Assembly: GCA_019359235.1 (NCBI GenBank)
Contig: JAHHHT010000032.1
Location: forward strand, 37,345 to 101,344
Source: Oscillatoria princeps RMCB-10
GTDB taxonomy: Bacteria; Cyanobacteriota; Cyanobacteriia; Cyanobacteriales; Oscillatoriaceae
DNA: 64,000 nucleotides
Direction: 5' to 3'
Part shown: piece by piece, positions 45,332 to 54,693 of the stretch
How positions within the stretch are numbered: position 1 is the first letter of the stretch
Layout of the letters: the number at the start of each line of letters is the position of its first letter
Translations under genes and position numbers: made by a program
The notes under the pieces: generated by a model
Told to the model about the DNA's origin: nothing
What the model saw: the letters and a program-made list of their open reading frames with translations, nothing else
Database searches by the model: none

Positions 45332-46657
45332 TCAAGCAGGTTGCTCCAAAAGCACATACAGAAAGGCTTCCAGGTCGCTCAACAGCCCCTTGACCTCCTC
45401 GAAAGCCGTCTGCTCGCTCACCGGCTCCAAGGTGACGGCATCCACCGGCCTAACCTTGAGCCAGCGTTCCACCAGGGCGGAAACCGGCTGCGCCCCCTCC
45501 CAGAGGGGCAGCAGACAAGCCGCGATACTGTTCCCTAGCATAACAGGAGCCAGAGCCGGGGCCTGAACATACTTGCTAATTTCATAGGGTCGCTGGTTGG
45601 CGACACAGTTGAGCAGGTCTTCGCGCTGCTTAGCGTTTCTCAGCTGGGGGTGCAGGTGCACCCGCGCCCCCAGCCAGTCTGAGTCCGTCCACTCCTCCAC
45701 CGGCACAAAAGGCTGAGCCTGGTTGGGCTGGCCACACCAGAAGTCGAGCAGGCGGTGGATGGGATGCACCAGCTCGTACATATACAGCCGGTCTTCCACA
45801 GAAATTTCGGGCAAGCTCATGGCCAGAAACGCCGGCAAATCATCCGGGTCTTTGAACAGGTCTGTCACCTCCCACTGCCGCCAATTTACCATGCTGACAA
45901 ACTCCAAGTCAGCTGCTCTCAAGACAGAGAACAGTTGCGGGACTGTATAGCCCTTGTCACCCAGCAATAAAAAATTCGATAAAATCGTCTGGTCATCGGT
46001 TTCATAGCTAGGCTTCCAGGTTTGTGCCTTTAGCTTGGTGTCGTCTTTCAAGGCTTTCATCGTTTCCCGCACAATCCCCATCTCCAACTCTCGCGGATTT
46101 TCATCCATCAGCCCCATCATTTTGAAAAGTGCCTGAGCGCGAAAGAAGGATTCCCGCTGATAGAAGCTGTGCAGATTGCCCCGGATGATTCCATCTGGCT
46201 TGAGGACTGACTTCAGCGCCCGCAATCCAGCTGCTACATCCGGCAGCAGATAGAGAACTTCGTCGCAGTTGATATAGTCAAACTCTATGCCTAAGTTCGG
46301 TAACTCCTCTATCCGCATCGCATAGAATTCTGCCTTTTCAAACCCGTGATATTCCAGCCGCTGCCGCGCCAAGTTTGCCGACTGATCTGACAGGTCAATC
46401 CCTACAATTTTCGCTCCTGGATTGGCTTCCGCCAGTCCCAAAGCTTTGAAGCCACTGCCACAACCGGCATCTAAAATAACTTTCCCTTCTGTTTCTAGAA
46501 CTTTTTTGTTCCTCACATAGTAGGGAGTTCCCAAGTTGTGAATAAACAAAAAATTCGGATCATCTTTTGGAGAGGCATCTAGCGGTTGTCTGGGATAAGG
46601 AGCGGTGTCAAATTGCTGGCGTATTTTCTCGATCAACTCGAAATCTTGCTTGTCCAT
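45332..46657 (-). CDS. SAM-dependent methyltransferase with C-terminal extension
   Basis: 441 residues. The N-terminal 230 residues are a class I methyltransferase: VILDAGCGSGFKALGLAEANPGAKIVGIDLS (motif I) and FDYINCDEVLYLLPDVAAGLRALKSVLKPDG. The C-terminal half has no recognised domain. Substrate unknown. It is upstream of pilA on the same strand, so could be part of the pilin/glycan group. Confidence 0.85.
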   Translation of the reverse strand: MDKQDFELIEKIRQQFDTAPYPRQPLDASPKDDPNFLFIHNLGTPYYVRNKKVLETEGKVILDAGCGSGFKALGLAEANPGAKIVGIDLSDQSANLARQRLEYHGFEKAEFYAMRIEELPNLGIEFDYINCDEVLYLLPDVAAGLRALKSVLKPDGIIRGNLHSFYQRESFFRAQALFKMMGLMDENPRELEMGIVRETMKALKDDTKLKAQTWKPSYETDDQTILSNFLLLGDKGYTVPQLFSVLRAADLEFVSMVNWRQWEVTDLFKDPDDLPAFLAMSLPEISVEDRLYMYELVHPIHRLLDFWCGQPNQAQPFVPVEEWTDSDWLGARVHLHPQLRNAKQREDLLNCVANQRPYEISKYVQAPALAPVMLGNSIAACLLPLWEGAQPVSALVERWLKVRPVDAVTLEPVSEQTAFEEVKGLLSDLEAFLYVLLEQPA

Positions 46658-46830
46658 CTTGCCTATTTCCTTACGTTAACTCTTGTAGAGGCGCGATACA
46701 TAGCGTCTGGACTCTGTTGGTGAGACGGGATAAATCCCATCTGGAAGCCATGTACACTTTCCACCCTACTTTTTAGCGAAAGCAATACTTTGGCGGTACA
46801 CTCCCGCTGCAATTCTCCCACACACCGACA

Positions 46831-47526
46831 CTACTGCCCACCAGACGCACCCCCACCGGCACCGGCAGGCGGCGCAGGAATTGCCGGCGCAGGAATTCCC
46901 GGCGCGGGAACTGCCGGCGCGGGAACTGCCGGCGCGGGAGCCGAGGGCAGTTGTCCAGGCACAGCCGGCAGCACCTTCGCCGGATCGAACGTCGTCCCCG
47001 ACTTGGGAGCCCCCGACGGATTGAGCGGAACTGCTGGACTGACGCTAGGGGGTAAAGTCACACCAGGAACTCCCGGAATCACCGGCATCTGAGGATTAGA
47101 ATTAGCCGGCTTAACCTCCGCACCGGGCAAAGTGGCCAGGGCAACGCGGTCGCCCCCCACTTCCCGCATGCGGTCGAGCACCTGCACCACATCATTGTAT
47201 CTGGCATCCTTGGAAGCGTACAGCACCATCAGCCCCGTGGGATTCTGGGCCCGATAGTCCCGCACCGCGCCAGTTAGCTGATCCGCACTGAACACGGGAG
47301 TCTGCTCCACGTAGACTTGACCCAAGGCAGTGACGCTGACCAGCAGCATGGTCCGCACCTGGGGCTGGCCGGTGCTGGCCTTCGGCAAATCCACAGTAAT
47401 CGCCTGCTGGCGCGTCAGTTGCAAAGCCGCCAGGATGAAAAACGTCAGGATACAAAAAATGACATCTATCAAAGGGACGATTTCAATCCGAGCTTCTTCA
47501 GCGGGAGAGTCCAGGTGAATCTTCAT
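46831..47526 (-). CDS. exbD: ExbD/TolR-family protein with Pro/Ala-rich tail
   Basis: 231 residues. One membrane helix holds the essential Asp21 (VPLIDVIFCILTFFIL), then a periplasmic ExbD domain to about 145. The tail (about 150-231) is Pro/Ala/Gly-rich with PAVPAP- and PGIPAP-type repeats, probably spanning periplasm or peptidoglycan. ExbB-ExbD uses the proton gradient to energise outer-membrane transport or related tasks. exbB lies upstream on the same strand, separated by a 400-bp repeat-filled gap. Confidence 0.9.
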   Translation of the reverse strand: MKIHLDSPAEEARIEIVPLIDVIFCILTFFILAALQLTRQQAITVDLPKASTGQPQVRTMLLVSVTALGQVYVEQTPVFSADQLTGAVRDYRAQNPTGLMVLYASKDARYNDVVQVLDRMREVGGDRVALATLPGAEVKPANSNPQMPVIPGVPGVTLPPSVSPAVPLNPSGAPKSGTTFDPAKVLPAVPGQLPSAPAPAVPAPAVPAPGIPAPAIPAPPAGAGGGASGGQ

Positions 47527-47564
47527 GGTGCAGGTGCTTGGCCCAATATTGGTGGGTATGTTTT

Positions 47565-47915
47565 TAGCTTTTTCTTGCTCCCCCTCCCCGCTGGCGGGGA
47601 GGGGGTTGGGGGGTGGGGTTCATCCGGCAATTATGCAACGCCGAGAAGTTTTCTGGGGATAGGGGAGCCTGGAGAGCAGGTCTTGTCTTCAAAATGGGGG
47701 GGGAGAAACCGGGGTTCTTTCCCTGAAAATACCGATTTTTCATTGCTTTTGGCCAAAGGAACCCGGTTTCTGAGATTTCTTGACCGGCACTGCAGGTGGG
47801 GCAGCACTGGAGCAGTATTCACTTAGGTTAGGACAGGCGAGACGCCTGTCCTACGCCTTTTATCCCTAGGGCAATGATGTCCGCGCCCGATATGACTGCT
47901 GCTATAACATCTTAT
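47565..47915. repeat. Repeat-filled gap between exbB and exbD
   Basis: Contains ccctccccgctggcggggaggg, a broken aaacccggtttct pair, and 47821-47912, which matches half of the element at 35108-35261 (acttaggttaggacaggcgagacgcctgtcc ... gctgctata). No gene. It splits what is normally a compact operon. Confidence 0.6.
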
Positions 47916-47930
47916 CTAACAGACTGCCGG

Positions 47931-48731
47931 CTAGCTGCTGCCCGAGTCCGGAGCTTCCACCGGCTTTGAGTCATCCCAGGCGCTGGGCTCCTCCGGTGGC
48001 GCTGCCGGCTTGAGAGCTTTTTGGGGCTTGACAGAATTCTCTATTGGTGCTGCCGGCTCGCTCGGGGCGTCACTCTTTTCCAGCACATTGCCATTCTTGC
48101 TCGCCGTGGGCCAGAACTGCCGGTACAGCAGCTCCAATTCATTACCGGCTTTGCGGAAAATCTTCACCTGGTTGAACAAAAACGCCTGAAACAGCCGGTA
48201 GAAGGCCAAACTGGTAATGGCCACAATCAGCCCGGTGGCCGTACTGATCAGCGCCTCGCCGATTCCCAGCGTCACCCCAGCTGCCGAAGAGGTTCCCAAA
48301 TCTCCGAGACGGATAGCTCCCAGCGAGTTGATCAGCCCCAGAACAGTGCCCAGCAACCCTAACAGTGGGGCTAGAGCAATCACGGCTTCCAGGATTTTGT
48401 CCCCCCGCCGCATGGAGGCCAACTCCTCGTCCGCAGCCGCCTCCAGCGCCAGCCGGAACACTTCTGGCTCCGGGTTGGCGAGCCGCAGCGGCGCGTAGAG
48501 AAATCGCCCGATCGGCTGTCCGTTGGCTTGTCTGGCCAGCTCGTTGGCCACTCCCCAGTCGTAGCGAGCCGCCTCCAGGACTCGATTGACAATTGCCTTT
48601 TCTTTGAGCGCGATGTTTGTCCAGAACCACAGCCGCTCCATAATTGTAGCGACAGACAGGACTGACAGGGCCAGAAGCGGCCACATGGCCGGCCCGCCTT
48701 TCTCGAATAGTTCTTTTACTTCCAGATTCAC
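47931..48731 (-). CDS. exbB: ExbB/TolQ-family proton channel subunit
   Basis: 266 residues from GTG 48731 (a longer frame to 48791 adds an unlikely basic stretch). Three membrane segments: [24 protein letters not shown], then the family block [22 protein letters not shown] and [22 protein letters not shown]. The acidic Pro-rich C-terminus (about 205-266) is cytoplasmic. Partner of ExbD. Confidence 0.92.
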   Translation of the reverse strand: MNLEVKELFEKGGPAMWPLLALSVLSVATIMERLWFWTNIALKEKAIVNRVLEAARYDWGVANELARQANGQPIGRFLYAPLRLANPEPEVFRLALEAAADEELASMRRGDKILEAVIALAPLLGLLGTVLGLINSLGAIRLGDLGTSSAAGVTLGIGEALISTATGLIVAITSLAFYRLFQAFLFNQVKIFRKAGNELELLYRQFWPTASKNGNVLEKSDAPSEPAAPIENSVKPQKALKPAAPPEEPSAWDDSKPVEAPDSGSS

Positions 48732-48958
48732 GATTTTTCGTTCCCTGTGTGCGTTCCTCGCCCCAAGTCTTGTTTTACAAGCTGCCCCCAACGAATCCCA
48801 GGTATTCTAATTGTAAAGATTTGAAGCCACCGTAACCGGCACGCCCGCCCCGTACCGGCACCGGCACGCGAGTCTCGCCGGCACCGGCACGGCGGAGACA
48901 CCTGCGCCGGCACTTTGACAGGTGGGACGCCCCGACTGCATGCGACATCTATATAAAG

Positions 48959-49032
48959 GGCGAACGATGGGACTCGAACCCACGGATGGAGGAACCACAA
49001 TCCTCTGCCTTAACCACTTGGCTACGCTCGCC
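48959..49032 (-). tRNA. trnH: tRNA-His (GUG)
   Basis: Cloverleaf on the minus strand: an eight-pair acceptor beginning GGCGAGCG (the extra G-1:C73 pair specific to tRNA-His), D arm, anticodon loop with GTG (ggattGTGgttcc) and T arm GGGTTCGAGTCCC. CCA is not encoded. Confidence 0.95.
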
Positions 49033-49175
49033 ATCACATTTTTTACTGTAGCACGACTGCCGGTGCGTGTCTACCCCCGCGCCATTGAAATCAGCAAATT
49101 TTTTGGGTTAATCTGGGAGGGATGCCCGCTCCTGGCCCATGAACGGGTGGCCTTTACTTAGAGTTCGGGTTTGGG

Positions 49176-49580
49176 ATGCCTATGAAGCCGTTGAAGATTG
49201 CTGCGTTGGTGGGGGGAGTGGCCTTGGGTGGGCTGGGGGTGGCGATGGCCCTCACCAACCCCACTCAGTCTGCCTACGAGGAGTATGCAGTGGACAAGTT
49301 GACCGAGTACGTGAAAGAGAATGTCTGCCAGAAAGCCCCCTTCCTCCAGGAGGGATGCGCCTCAACGGTGGATGCGGGCCGGTCGGATATCCAGCGCATT
49401 GTCCAAGGCAGCACCCAGCGGCAAGATTTTCTCCTGTTCAGCATTTACACAACCGATGTGTCCGTCAGCCGGCTGTTGCCCGCTGGGTTCAGTGCGATGC
49501 TGTCGGGGCTGCCCACGTACCAGTTTGAAACGGTGGGAGTGTTCCAGAGTTTCTATACCTATAAAGCTAAGAAGAAATAG
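49176..49580 (+). CDS. DUF4359 protein, membrane-anchored
   Basis: 134 residues with one N-terminal membrane/signal segment (IAALVGGVALGGLGVAMAL) followed by a periplasmic domain with two Cys (VCQKAPFLQEGC), as in the cyanobacterial DUF4359 family. Function unknown. ATG 49182 is an alternative start. Confidence 0.8.
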   Translation: MPMKPLKIAALVGGVALGGLGVAMALTNPTQSAYEEYAVDKLTEYVKENVCQKAPFLQEGCASTVDAGRSDIQRIVQGSTQRQDFLLFSIYTTDVSVSRLLPAGFSAMLSGLPTYQFETVGVFQSFYTYKAKKK

Positions 49581-49606
49581 AGCGTGCGCCCATCTACCGC
49601 CCTGCC

Positions 49607-49672
49607 ATGACTTACTGCCTTGCCCCAGGATGCCAGCAACCGCTCAATCCAGATGCCGTCCGAGTTTGCCAC
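49607..49672 (+). pseudogene. N-terminal stub of a Ser/Thr kinase gene
   Basis: MTYCLAPGCQQPLNPDAVRVCHT is the zinc-ribbon start found on many cyanobacterial kinases (Cys4, Cys9, Cys21 visible). The frame is cut at the left end of the IS200/IS605 element. The remaining part of the same gene type resumes at 51837. Confidence 0.75.
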
Positions 49673-49763
49673 ACCGAAAGAAGACCGGGAGTCTGGTAGC
49701 CCCGCATTTTCAAATCGGGGCGGAAAGACGACTCGCCTGATTTATCAGGCGTCACTTATGCCG

Positions 49764-50171
49764 TCACTTATAATGATGCGGAGCGTTAATGTACGCTTCT
49801 ATAATGGCTGAACTTACCTTCCCGGTTGTGTCGTAGAAATATGCGTGAGTCCACAAATTAGGGAGTTTAAGCAGGTGCGGAAATTCCTGCCGCAAATATC
49901 TTGAAGAGCGCCCCTTAAATGCTTTAACTATTGAGTTGATAGAGGTGCTTGTAGCGTGTTCAACCAATAAGTGAACGTGGTCTGGAGCTATCTCCATGCA
50001 CTTTATTATTCACTTTTTCTCTGCTGCCACCTCTGTTAATATCTGACTCAGCCTAAACTTTACGTATCCTATTAAAACTGGTTTCCGGCGTTTAGGTATC
50101 CAGACTAGATGTACCGTCGCCGAACCGACAGAGTGGTTGTTGTGCCTATATTGCCTGCTTGTCGTCTTCAT
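49764..50171 (-). pseudogene. tnpA: Y1 (HUH) transposase TnpA with premature stop
   Basis: From ATG 50171 the frame reads MKTTSRQYRHNNHSVGSATVH, has the Y1 pattern HLVWIPKRRKPVL, and meets TGA (50000) after AAEKK. In the same frame it resumes IIKCMEIAPDHVHLLVE, containing the HUH motif. Related proteins have Trp or another residue here, so a single base change probably inactivated it. The catalytic-Tyr helix region (VSSAIIEAYI) is present near the end. TnpA would cut and rejoin single-stranded element ends. Confidence 0.85.
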
Positions 50172-50262
50172 AATTCTTCACATATACCCCTTGACAGTCC
50201 TAAGCGCTTGTTGCTACTGTTGATAGTGTAGCGCGATAGACAAAAGCTGGAGGTTATTAATA

Positions 50263-51798
50263 TTGGCTAGGAGTAAGACAACATCGTTCATCACGGAACT
50301 ACCGTTGGTTGTAGACAGCAAGCAAGATGCCGAATTGCTGTCCCGGTTTCAAGCGGCGCGGCAACTGTACAACGCCTGCTTGAATGAAGCGATGGTGCGG
50401 ATGGAACTATTGCGCAACTCTGATGCCTACAAAGCAGCCAAGAAAATACTTAGAGAACAAAAGTCGGAAAGAAATTTAGCTTTTGGTGATGCTCGTAAAC
50501 AATATCGCTATTCAGACTGCGACATTCAGGCGTATGCTACCATTGTCGCTAACAAATCTAAGTGGATAGGTAAAAAAGTAGATTCCAATACTCAACAGAC
50601 GTTAGCCACCCGTGCGTTTAAAGCTAGCGAGAAAGTAATATTCGGACTTGCCAAAAAGGTACGCTATAAAGTCCCCACTAGGTTTAAGTCAGTAGAGGGT
50701 AAGACTAACAAACAGGGTATCCGCTGGAAGGATAACCAGTTTGTCTGGGGTAAGTTAGAGCTAACGCCAATAATTGACTGGGATAATCCGGTAATCTTGC
50801 ACGGTCTTACCTCTAAGGTTAAGTATGTCCGTGTATTGTGGCGTGAACTTAATGGTAAGCGTCGTTGGTATGTTCAGTTAATTAATGAAGGAGTACCGTA
50901 CCAGAAAGAGAAAAACTTTGTCTCTGATGGAGTAGTTGGGCTAGACCTCAACATATCCAATATTGCCTTTGTGGGAGATAACGGTGCGGGATTATTACCA
51001 TTTGCAGAGGGAGTGCCAACCTATGAGCGTGAGATAAAAGCCTTACAACGTCAGATGGAGAGGTCTAGACGTGCCAATAACCCCGATAACTACAATTCTG
51101 ACTTTGAAGGAAAACGAGGGCGCAAGACTGTCGTCAAGAAGGGGAAGTGTAAAAAGGGGAAATCCAAATGGAATAATTCCAAGAGATCCCAGTGTGTTTC
51201 CCGTAAGAAACGTGAGTTAGAACGTAGAAAAGCTGCTTATGCAAAGTCCCAAAACCGTAAGGTGGTTAACGAGATACTTAGGCATGGCAAGAATATCAAA
51301 ACCGAGAAGGTATCGATAAAAGGCTGGCAGAAGCGTTATGGTAAAGCCATAGCTGCTAAGTCCCCAGGTTGGGTCCAATCTGAATTGAAACGCAAAGCTG
51401 AGAACGCTGGCGGTTCATTCTATAAGTTTTCTACTCAGAAGACAGCGCTATCACAAACTCATATGAATGGTGAGCGGATTAAGAAGAAATTATCCGAGAG
51501 AGTTCATCGTGATGTAACAGGAGTTGTGATGCACCGGGATTTATTTAGCGCTTACCTGAGTAGATACGTTGATGAGGATGACAAGCTTTCATTGCAGGAT
51601 GCTAGTAATAGTTATCCAGGGACGGAGCCGTTCCTTGTGGAGGCATGGAAGCAATATCAAGAAGCCGCGAAACGAGTAGGCGAGTCCGAAAGTAGGAAGT
51701 CTCATTCTCCCTCGGAGCGGTTCTCCCGAAAGCATAGAAAGTGCAGCCAGATAGCCAACCGTAAAAAGTTAGGGCGAAAAGCTGCGCCCAATTCTTAG
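50263..51798 (+). CDS. tnpB: TnpB-family protein, long variant
   Basis: 511 residues, full length for this long TnpB subgroup. RuvC-like motifs: VVGLDLNISNIAFVG (Asp), IKTEKVSIKG (Glu) and VVMHRDLFSAYLSRY (Asp). The zinc-finger stretch between the second and third motifs reads SQTHMNGERIKKKLSERVHRD and has no Cys ligands. A Lys/Ser-rich C-terminal tail. Start ttg/gtg region at 50263 preceded by ggaggt-like sequence. TnpB is an RNA-guided nuclease; with tnpA broken this copy is probably immobile. Confidence 0.88.
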   Translation: MARSKTTSFITELPLVVDSKQDAELLSRFQAARQLYNACLNEAMVRMELLRNSDAYKAAKKILREQKSERNLAFGDARKQYRYSDCDIQAYATIVANKSKWIGKKVDSNTQQTLATRAFKASEKVIFGLAKKVRYKVPTRFKSVEGKTNKQGIRWKDNQFVWGKLELTPIIDWDNPVILHGLTSKVKYVRVLWRELNGKRRWYVQLINEGVPYQKEKNFVSDGVVGLDLNISNIAFVGDNGAGLLPFAEGVPTYEREIKALQRQMERSRRANNPDNYNSDFEGKRGRKTVVKKGKCKKGKSKWNNSKRSQCVSRKKRELERRKAAYAKSQNRKVVNEILRHGKNIKTEKVSIKGWQKRYGKAIAAKSPGWVQSELKRKAENAGGSFYKFSTQKTALSQTHMNGERIKKKLSERVHRDVTGVVMHRDLFSAYLSRYVDEDDKLSLQDASNSYPGTEPFLVEAWKQYQEAAKRVGESESRKSHSPSERFSRKHRKCSQIANRKKLGRKAAPNS

Positions 51799-51836
51799 CC
51801 TGAATCCCCGTCTCTTTAGAGCGGGGAGTGGCTCAA

Positions 51837-52719
51837 CGGCACCATCATCGGCACGCCGGACTATATGGCACCGGAACAAACCCGGGGCAAGGCGGTGCCG
51901 GCAAGTGACCTCTACAGTTTGGGGCTGACTTGCATTCACTTGCTCACCGGCTTGTCTCCTTCTAATTTATACGATCTGCAAAATGACCGCTGGGCGTGGC
52001 GCGATTATTTGCCCACCACCGGTTTGGGGGAATTGGCTTCCCAGACGCGGCGGGTTCGCTTAAGTAAGGTTGTGGATAAGTTGCTGCAAAATGCGGTCAG
52101 CCGGCGATACCAGTCTGCAGCTGAGGTGCTTAAAGATATGAATCCGCAGGCAAAACCTGCTCCCCCTCAAAGCGCTGCCATCCAGCAATCCCCCCCACCG
52201 GCACTCCAGCCCAATTCCCTGTTTGCCAAGCTTTTTCACGGGCGGGAGACACAAGCGAAATCTCAGGACTATCTTGTTTCGGAAGTGGGATTAAATTATA
52301 ATAAACTTCGGGATTTATTGGCGGCAAAGAAGTGGAAAGAAGCGGATCGGGAAACTCGGGCTGTTTTGTGTCAGGCGGTAGGCAAGTCACCCGCCGCTTG
52401 TCTTTATACAAATGATATTGAGGCTTTGCCCTGTGAGGATTTGCGGACAATTGACCGGCTGTGGGTGAAATACAGTTCGGGTCGCTTTGGCTTCAGCGTG
52501 CAGTCGCGAATTTATAAAGGTGCGGGGGAGGATTACGGGAAGTTCTGCGAACAGGTTGGCTGGGCAACTTACAATTCTCATTTACCTGAAAGCGATCTGC
52601 AATTTAATCTTAGAGCGCCGGCGGGACATTTGCCTTCGCGAATTTGGGCGGGTGGGTTGTACTGGTGGCGGCATGCCGGTGCTATGGCGGCGCGATTGGC
52701 TGAATGTGAGATTGGCTAA
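51837..52719 (+). pseudogene. C-terminal part of a kinase-GUN4 gene
   Basis: The frame resumes at the kinase activation segment (GTIIGTPDYMAPEQTRGKAVPASDLYSLG), completes the C-lobe and a Pro-rich linker, and ends in a GUN4 domain (about the last 150 residues: LRDLLAAKKWKEADRETRAVL, then GWATYNSHLPESDLQFNLRAP). GUN4 domains bind porphyrins and stimulate Mg-chelatase in GUN4 itself. The N-lobe and catalytic loop are missing, so kinase activity is lost. The GUN4 part is intact and could still be made from an internal ATG, for example 51865. Confidence 0.85.
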
Positions 52720-52852
52720 TGTTTTAATTTTAACCGCAGATGAACGCTGATGAACGCTGATATTGCAGCCGGGTAGATTGGCTTTTTTTATCCTGTAAGG
52801 TAAAATATGGTATAATTCGTATTGTGGCAGGTTTGATTAGAAGAAATCGCTA

Positions 52853-53584
52853 TTGAAATTGCAATCTACTTATTTTCTGGTGGCTCACGGTAGCCGCGAT
52901 CCGCGCCCCCAAGTGGCTCTCGATAAGTTAGCTGCGCTCTTGTGCGAGCGGAAGGCAGGTTTGACACCGGCTTCCCCGCCGGTGGTGGGCACCGGCACGC
53001 TTGAACTCGCTCCTGTCCCGCTGCGCGAGCAACTCGTGCAGTTTGGGCTGCGCACCGGCTCTCTGGGGTTGAGGCGGGTTGAGCTGATCCCGCTGTTCCT
53101 GCTTCCGGGTGTTCACGTCATGGAAGACATACCGGCTGAGGTGGCGCTGGCGCAGTCAGCTCTTGGCTCTCAGGTGACTGTTGACTTGCGGCATCACTTG
53201 GGGTATAATCCGCGATTGCGATTTTTGCTGGCGAAGCAAATGCAGCGGGTGGCTGTTGAGGCTTGGATTTTATTATCGCACGGCAGCAGTCGGGCGGGGG
53301 CTAATGAGCCGGTGGGGGAATTGGCGGCTCAGCTGGGTGCGGTGCCGGCGTTTTGGTCTGCTGGGCTCGGTTTGGAGGAGCGCGTGCGAGAGTTGGTGGC
53401 TGCGGGGTGCCGGCGGGTTGGTATTATACCATATTTTTTGTTTGCGGGGGGGATTACAGATGCGATTGGGGAATCTGTGAAAGGGTTGCGGGTGCGGTTT
53501 CCGGAGGTGAGTTTCTATCTGGCTGAACCTTTGGGGGCGACTGTTGAATTGGCGGATTTGGTTTTGGAGTTGGTGAGGGAATGA
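52853..53584 (+). CDS. Sirohydrochlorin chelatase (CbiX-like)
   Basis: 243 residues with two halves, each with a HGS motif: VAHGSRDPRPQ near residue 10 and LLSHGSSRAG near 143, the duplicated fold of long CbiX. It inserts Co2+ (or Fe2+) into sirohydrochlorin for cobalamin or siroheme synthesis. Family: IPLFLLPGVHVMEDIP and IPYFLFAGGITDAI are typical. TTG start; no strong ribosome site. Confidence 0.9.
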   Translation: MKLQSTYFLVAHGSRDPRPQVALDKLAALLCERKAGLTPASPPVVGTGTLELAPVPLREQLVQFGLRTGSLGLRRVELIPLFLLPGVHVMEDIPAEVALAQSALGSQVTVDLRHHLGYNPRLRFLLAKQMQRVAVEAWILLSHGSSRAGANEPVGELAAQLGAVPAFWSAGLGLEERVRELVAAGCRRVGIIPYFLFAGGITDAIGESVKGLRVRFPEVSFYLAEPLGATVELADLVLELVRE

Positions 53585-53635
53585 ACCGCCACAGATGCGA
53601 AGTTTAAGGGGGAGCATGTCACTTGTAGGGGCGAA

Positions 53636-53744
53636 GCATGAGCGCGACTATTTATGGGACTCAAGGAAAGGATTACATCCGCTCATGCTTCGCCCAAGCA
53701 TGAGCGCGACTATTTATGGGACTCAAGGAAAGGATTACATCCGC
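53636..53744. repeat. Two tandem 47-bp repeats (62-bp period)
   Basis: gcatgagcgcgactatttat...ggattacatccgc occurs at 53636-53682 and 53698-53744, with inverted gcgaagcatgagcg/ctcatgcttcgc flanks. A related copy is at 59505-59570. A dispersed palindromic repeat next to the start of the DUF2721 gene. Confidence 0.75.
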
Positions 53745-53768
53745 CGGGATTTTAGTGAAAGGAGGAAT

Positions 53769-54254
53769 ATGGATAGCGGGGCTTTAACTGCAACTCAGGC
53801 AATTCAATCTATTCTAGCACCTGCAGTGATGATTTCGTCGAATGGCTTGTTCTTTTTGGGGTTGAATGCTAGGCAAGCGTCTCTTTATAGCAGGATTAGA
53901 GCGCTGAATGATGAGAAGCGAAAAATTATCCGGGAGATTAATAATGGAGTTGACCACGATCGCTGTGATGATATTCGGTGCTTAAGTATCGACCACCAGT
54001 TGAATAAGCTGTTGCGGCGCTCTTGGTATGTTCGCAATTCGATTATCTGCTGCACGGTGGCTGTGGGGTTATTTGTGCTGACTTCTTTTGCGATTGGTTT
54101 GCTTTTTGTTATTGACAGTGCTGCGGTTCATGGGGTGCCGCTTTTTTTGTTTGTGGCGGGGATGTTACTGGTGCTGAGTGGGTGTATTTTCCTGGGGGTT
54201 GATGAGTTGGTTTCCTATTCGGTGATTCTCCTGGAAGTGAAGGGCAAGGAATAG
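53769..54254 (+). CDS. DUF2721 membrane protein
   Basis: 161 residues with three membrane segments (residues about 10-30, 95-120, 128-150) and a charged cytoplasmic helix between the first two (NDEKRKIIREI), as in DUF2721. Start ATG 53769 with an excellent ribosome site (aaaggagg). The longer upstream frame is repeat sequence. Function unknown. Confidence 0.85.
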   Translation: MDSGALTATQAIQSILAPAVMISSNGLFFLGLNARQASLYSRIRALNDEKRKIIREINNGVDHDRCDDIRCLSIDHQLNKLLRRSWYVRNSIICCTVAVGLFVLTSFAIGLLFVIDSAAVHGVPLFLFVAGMLLVLSGCIFLGVDELVSYSVILLEVKGKE

Positions 54255-54428
54255 GATGTGGCTGGTGCCGGTGGGTGGGGCGAGGTTGGTCGGCAATGTG
54301 ACAGTTGGGAGGGCATAAATTTTGAGAAAAGCAGTTACATTCTCCGGATTTGTGTTAGGATAGGGATGATGGGAAATGTGCGGGCATATAAGGTCGGGCC
54401 AAGGTATTTGCGCACCCGCTGGGGGGCC

Positions 54429-54540
54429 AGAAACCCGGTTTATTTAAGAAACCGGGTTTCTGAAATTTACGCGGTGTGGGGTGAGTTACGACACTTAATG
54501 TGGTGTGGGGTGGGTTACGCTATCGCTAACCCACCCTACA
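54429..54540. repeat. Two dispersed hairpins between convergent genes
   Basis: 54429-54461 is the aaacccggttta/aaaccgggttt palindrome. 54505-54538 is ggtgggttacgc/gctaacccacc. Both can act as bidirectional terminators. The stretch 54255-54693 otherwise holds no gene. Confidence 0.6.
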
Positions 54541-54693
54541 TATAGAGGCTTTTCTAGATGATAGGTAATTCGCTCATTGTCGGCTAGAAAGATAGTAGGC
54601 CATTTTTGAAAAAAAATCGCGACCCGCTTCGCGCGAGAGGGAAGAGGGAAAAGGGAAAAAGGGTAAAGGGCAAAAGGGGAAGAGGGTAAAGGC

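Larger units (their letters stand above)
49673..51836. mobile_element. IS200/IS605-type element replacing a kinase domain
   Basis: The element carries a divergently oriented Y1 tnpA (minus, broken) and tnpB (plus). The left end has a ccccgcattttcaaatcgggg hairpin and the right end a ccccgtctctttagagcgggg hairpin. The flanks are the start and the activation-loop-onward part of one kinase gene; about 150-170 codons of kinase domain that should lie between them are absent. So insertion was accompanied or followed by deletion. No target duplication is expected for this family. Confidence 0.85.
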
